Below are positions 5,506-6,150 of a DNA stretch of 6,150 nucleotides, piece after piece. Numbering within the stretch: position 1 is the first letter of the stretch; each line of letters opens with the position of its first letter. A program made the position numbers and the translations under genes. Below the pieces are notes generated by a model. That model ran no database searches. It was not told where the DNA came from and saw only the letters and a list, made by a program, of their open reading frames with translations. This stretch comes from Gammaproteobacteria bacterium (GTDB taxonomy: Bacteria > Pseudomonadota > Gammaproteobacteria > HTCC5015). The stretch is from assembly GCA_020630145.1 (NCBI GenBank), contig JAHDBX010000118.1:1-6150 (forward strand). Reading direction: 5' to 3'.

Positions 5506-6150
5506 ATGGCTGAGATCGCCCGCGATATATTACCCGTTAATTTAGAAGACGAAATGCGCCAATCCTACCTTGATTACGCCATGAGCGTAATTGTAGGCCG
5601 TGCTTTACCTGATGTACGAGATGGCCTTAAGCCAGTACATAGGCGTGTTTTGTATGCCATGAATGTACTTGGCAATGATTACAATAAAGCTTATAAAAAG
5701 TCCGCCCGTGTTGTTGGTGATGTGATTGGTAAGTATCACCCACATGGCGATACTGCTGTTTACGACACGATGGTACGTATGGCGCAACCATTTTCAATGC
5801 GTTATTTGCTCATTGATGGCCAAGGTAACTTTGGCTCGGTAGACGGGGATTCTCCTGCTGCTATGCGTTATACAGAAGTACGCATGTCTAAACTGGCACA
5901 TGAAATTCTGGCTGACCTCGATAAAGAAACCGTTGATTTCGTAGAAAACTATGATGGCTCTGAAAAAGAACCTACCGTTATGCCTACGCGTGTGCCTAAC
6001 TTATTGGTCAATGGTTCTTCAGGTATTGCGGTTGGTATGGCGACCAATATTCCGCCTCATAATGCTACGGAAGTGATTAATGCGACGATAGCTTTAATCG
6101 ATAAGCCCGAAGCCGATGTAATGGAGCTGATGCAATATTTGCCAGGCCCT
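5506..6150 (+). CDS. gyrA: DNA gyrase subunit A, N-terminal part (runs off the window)
   Basis: The first 215 codons of GyrA, the breakage-reunion subunit that with GyrB introduces negative supercoils using ATP. The start [17 protein letters not shown] is typical and fixed: an in-frame TAG lies two codons upstream. Recognisable landmarks are [28 protein letters not shown] (20-47, partly), GKYHPHGD (75-82), QPFSMRY (94-100), [12 protein letters not shown] (104-115) and AAMRYTE (118-124) with catalytic Arg121 and Tyr122, all numbered as in E. coli. In the quinolone-resistance-determining region residue 83 is Thr (codon ACT, 5752-5754) and 87 is Asp. Thr83 is the natural state in some Pseudomonas-like lineages, so it need not be a mutation. 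There is no clear Shine-Dalgarno; the A-rich leader before the ATG may help initiation. The gene continues beyond 6150. Confidence 0.98.
   Translation, partial: MAEIARDILPVNLEDEMRQSYLDYAMSVIVGRALPDVRDGLKPVHRRVLYAMNVLGNDYNKAYKKSARVVGDVIGKYHPHGDTAVYDTMVRMAQPFSMRYLLIDGQGNFGSVDGDSPAAMRYTEVRMSKLAHEILADLDKETVDFVENYDGSEKEPTVMPTRVPNLLVNGSSGIAVGMATNIPPHNATEVINATIALIDKPEADVMELMQYLPGP

Overview
The window looks like a piece of a moderately AT-rich gammaproteobacterial chromosome, probably from a marine or otherwise free-living lineage. The best evidence is the start of gyrA at the right end. Its N-terminus closely follows the gammaproteobacterial pattern and carries Thr at the position of E. coli Ser83, as in Pseudomonas-like lineages. 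The exported proteins carry Gram-negative signals: a Tat-type leader, a lipobox and an outer-membrane beta-barrel. I cannot name a genus.

Layout, left to right. (1) Positions 1-2863, plus strand: the 3' part of a large protein gene (start off the window), followed 10 bp later by a DUF1501-family protein with a twin-arginine leader. These look like one operon. (2) Positions 2891-2922: a strong intrinsic terminator placed to serve both convergent operons. (3) Positions 2921-4871, minus strand: a tight three-gene operon, transcribed as TlpA/ResA-like thioredoxin, then a DUF4266-type small lipoprotein ending in Gly-Gly-Gly-Gly-Cys-Gly-Cys-Asn, then a DUF3570-type beta-barrel protein. The genes are joined by a 9-bp gap and a 14-bp overlap. 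(4) Positions 4872-5505: a 634-bp AT-rich divergent intergenic region with no convincing gene but with interleaved inverted repeats and a small hairpin. (5) Positions 5506-6150, plus strand: the first 215 codons of gyrA.

The most interesting unit is the minus-strand operon. All three products are predicted to be exported: a periplasmic thiol-disulfide protein, a lipoprotein with a CxC tail, and an outer-membrane barrel. The barrel protein carries, just after its N-terminus, the octapeptide DTMSGATP, which resembles the D-x-x-S-G-A-T site that ApbE modifies with FMN in NqrC/RnfG-type proteins. I infer an envelope redox system, possibly flavin-carrying. No ApbE gene is visible, and both ends of the operon are bounded by unrelated genes. 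The beta-barrel gene was probably started too far upstream by simple ORF calling: a GTG at 4132 has an ideal ribosome binding site that is itself encoded by the lipoprotein's glycine tail.
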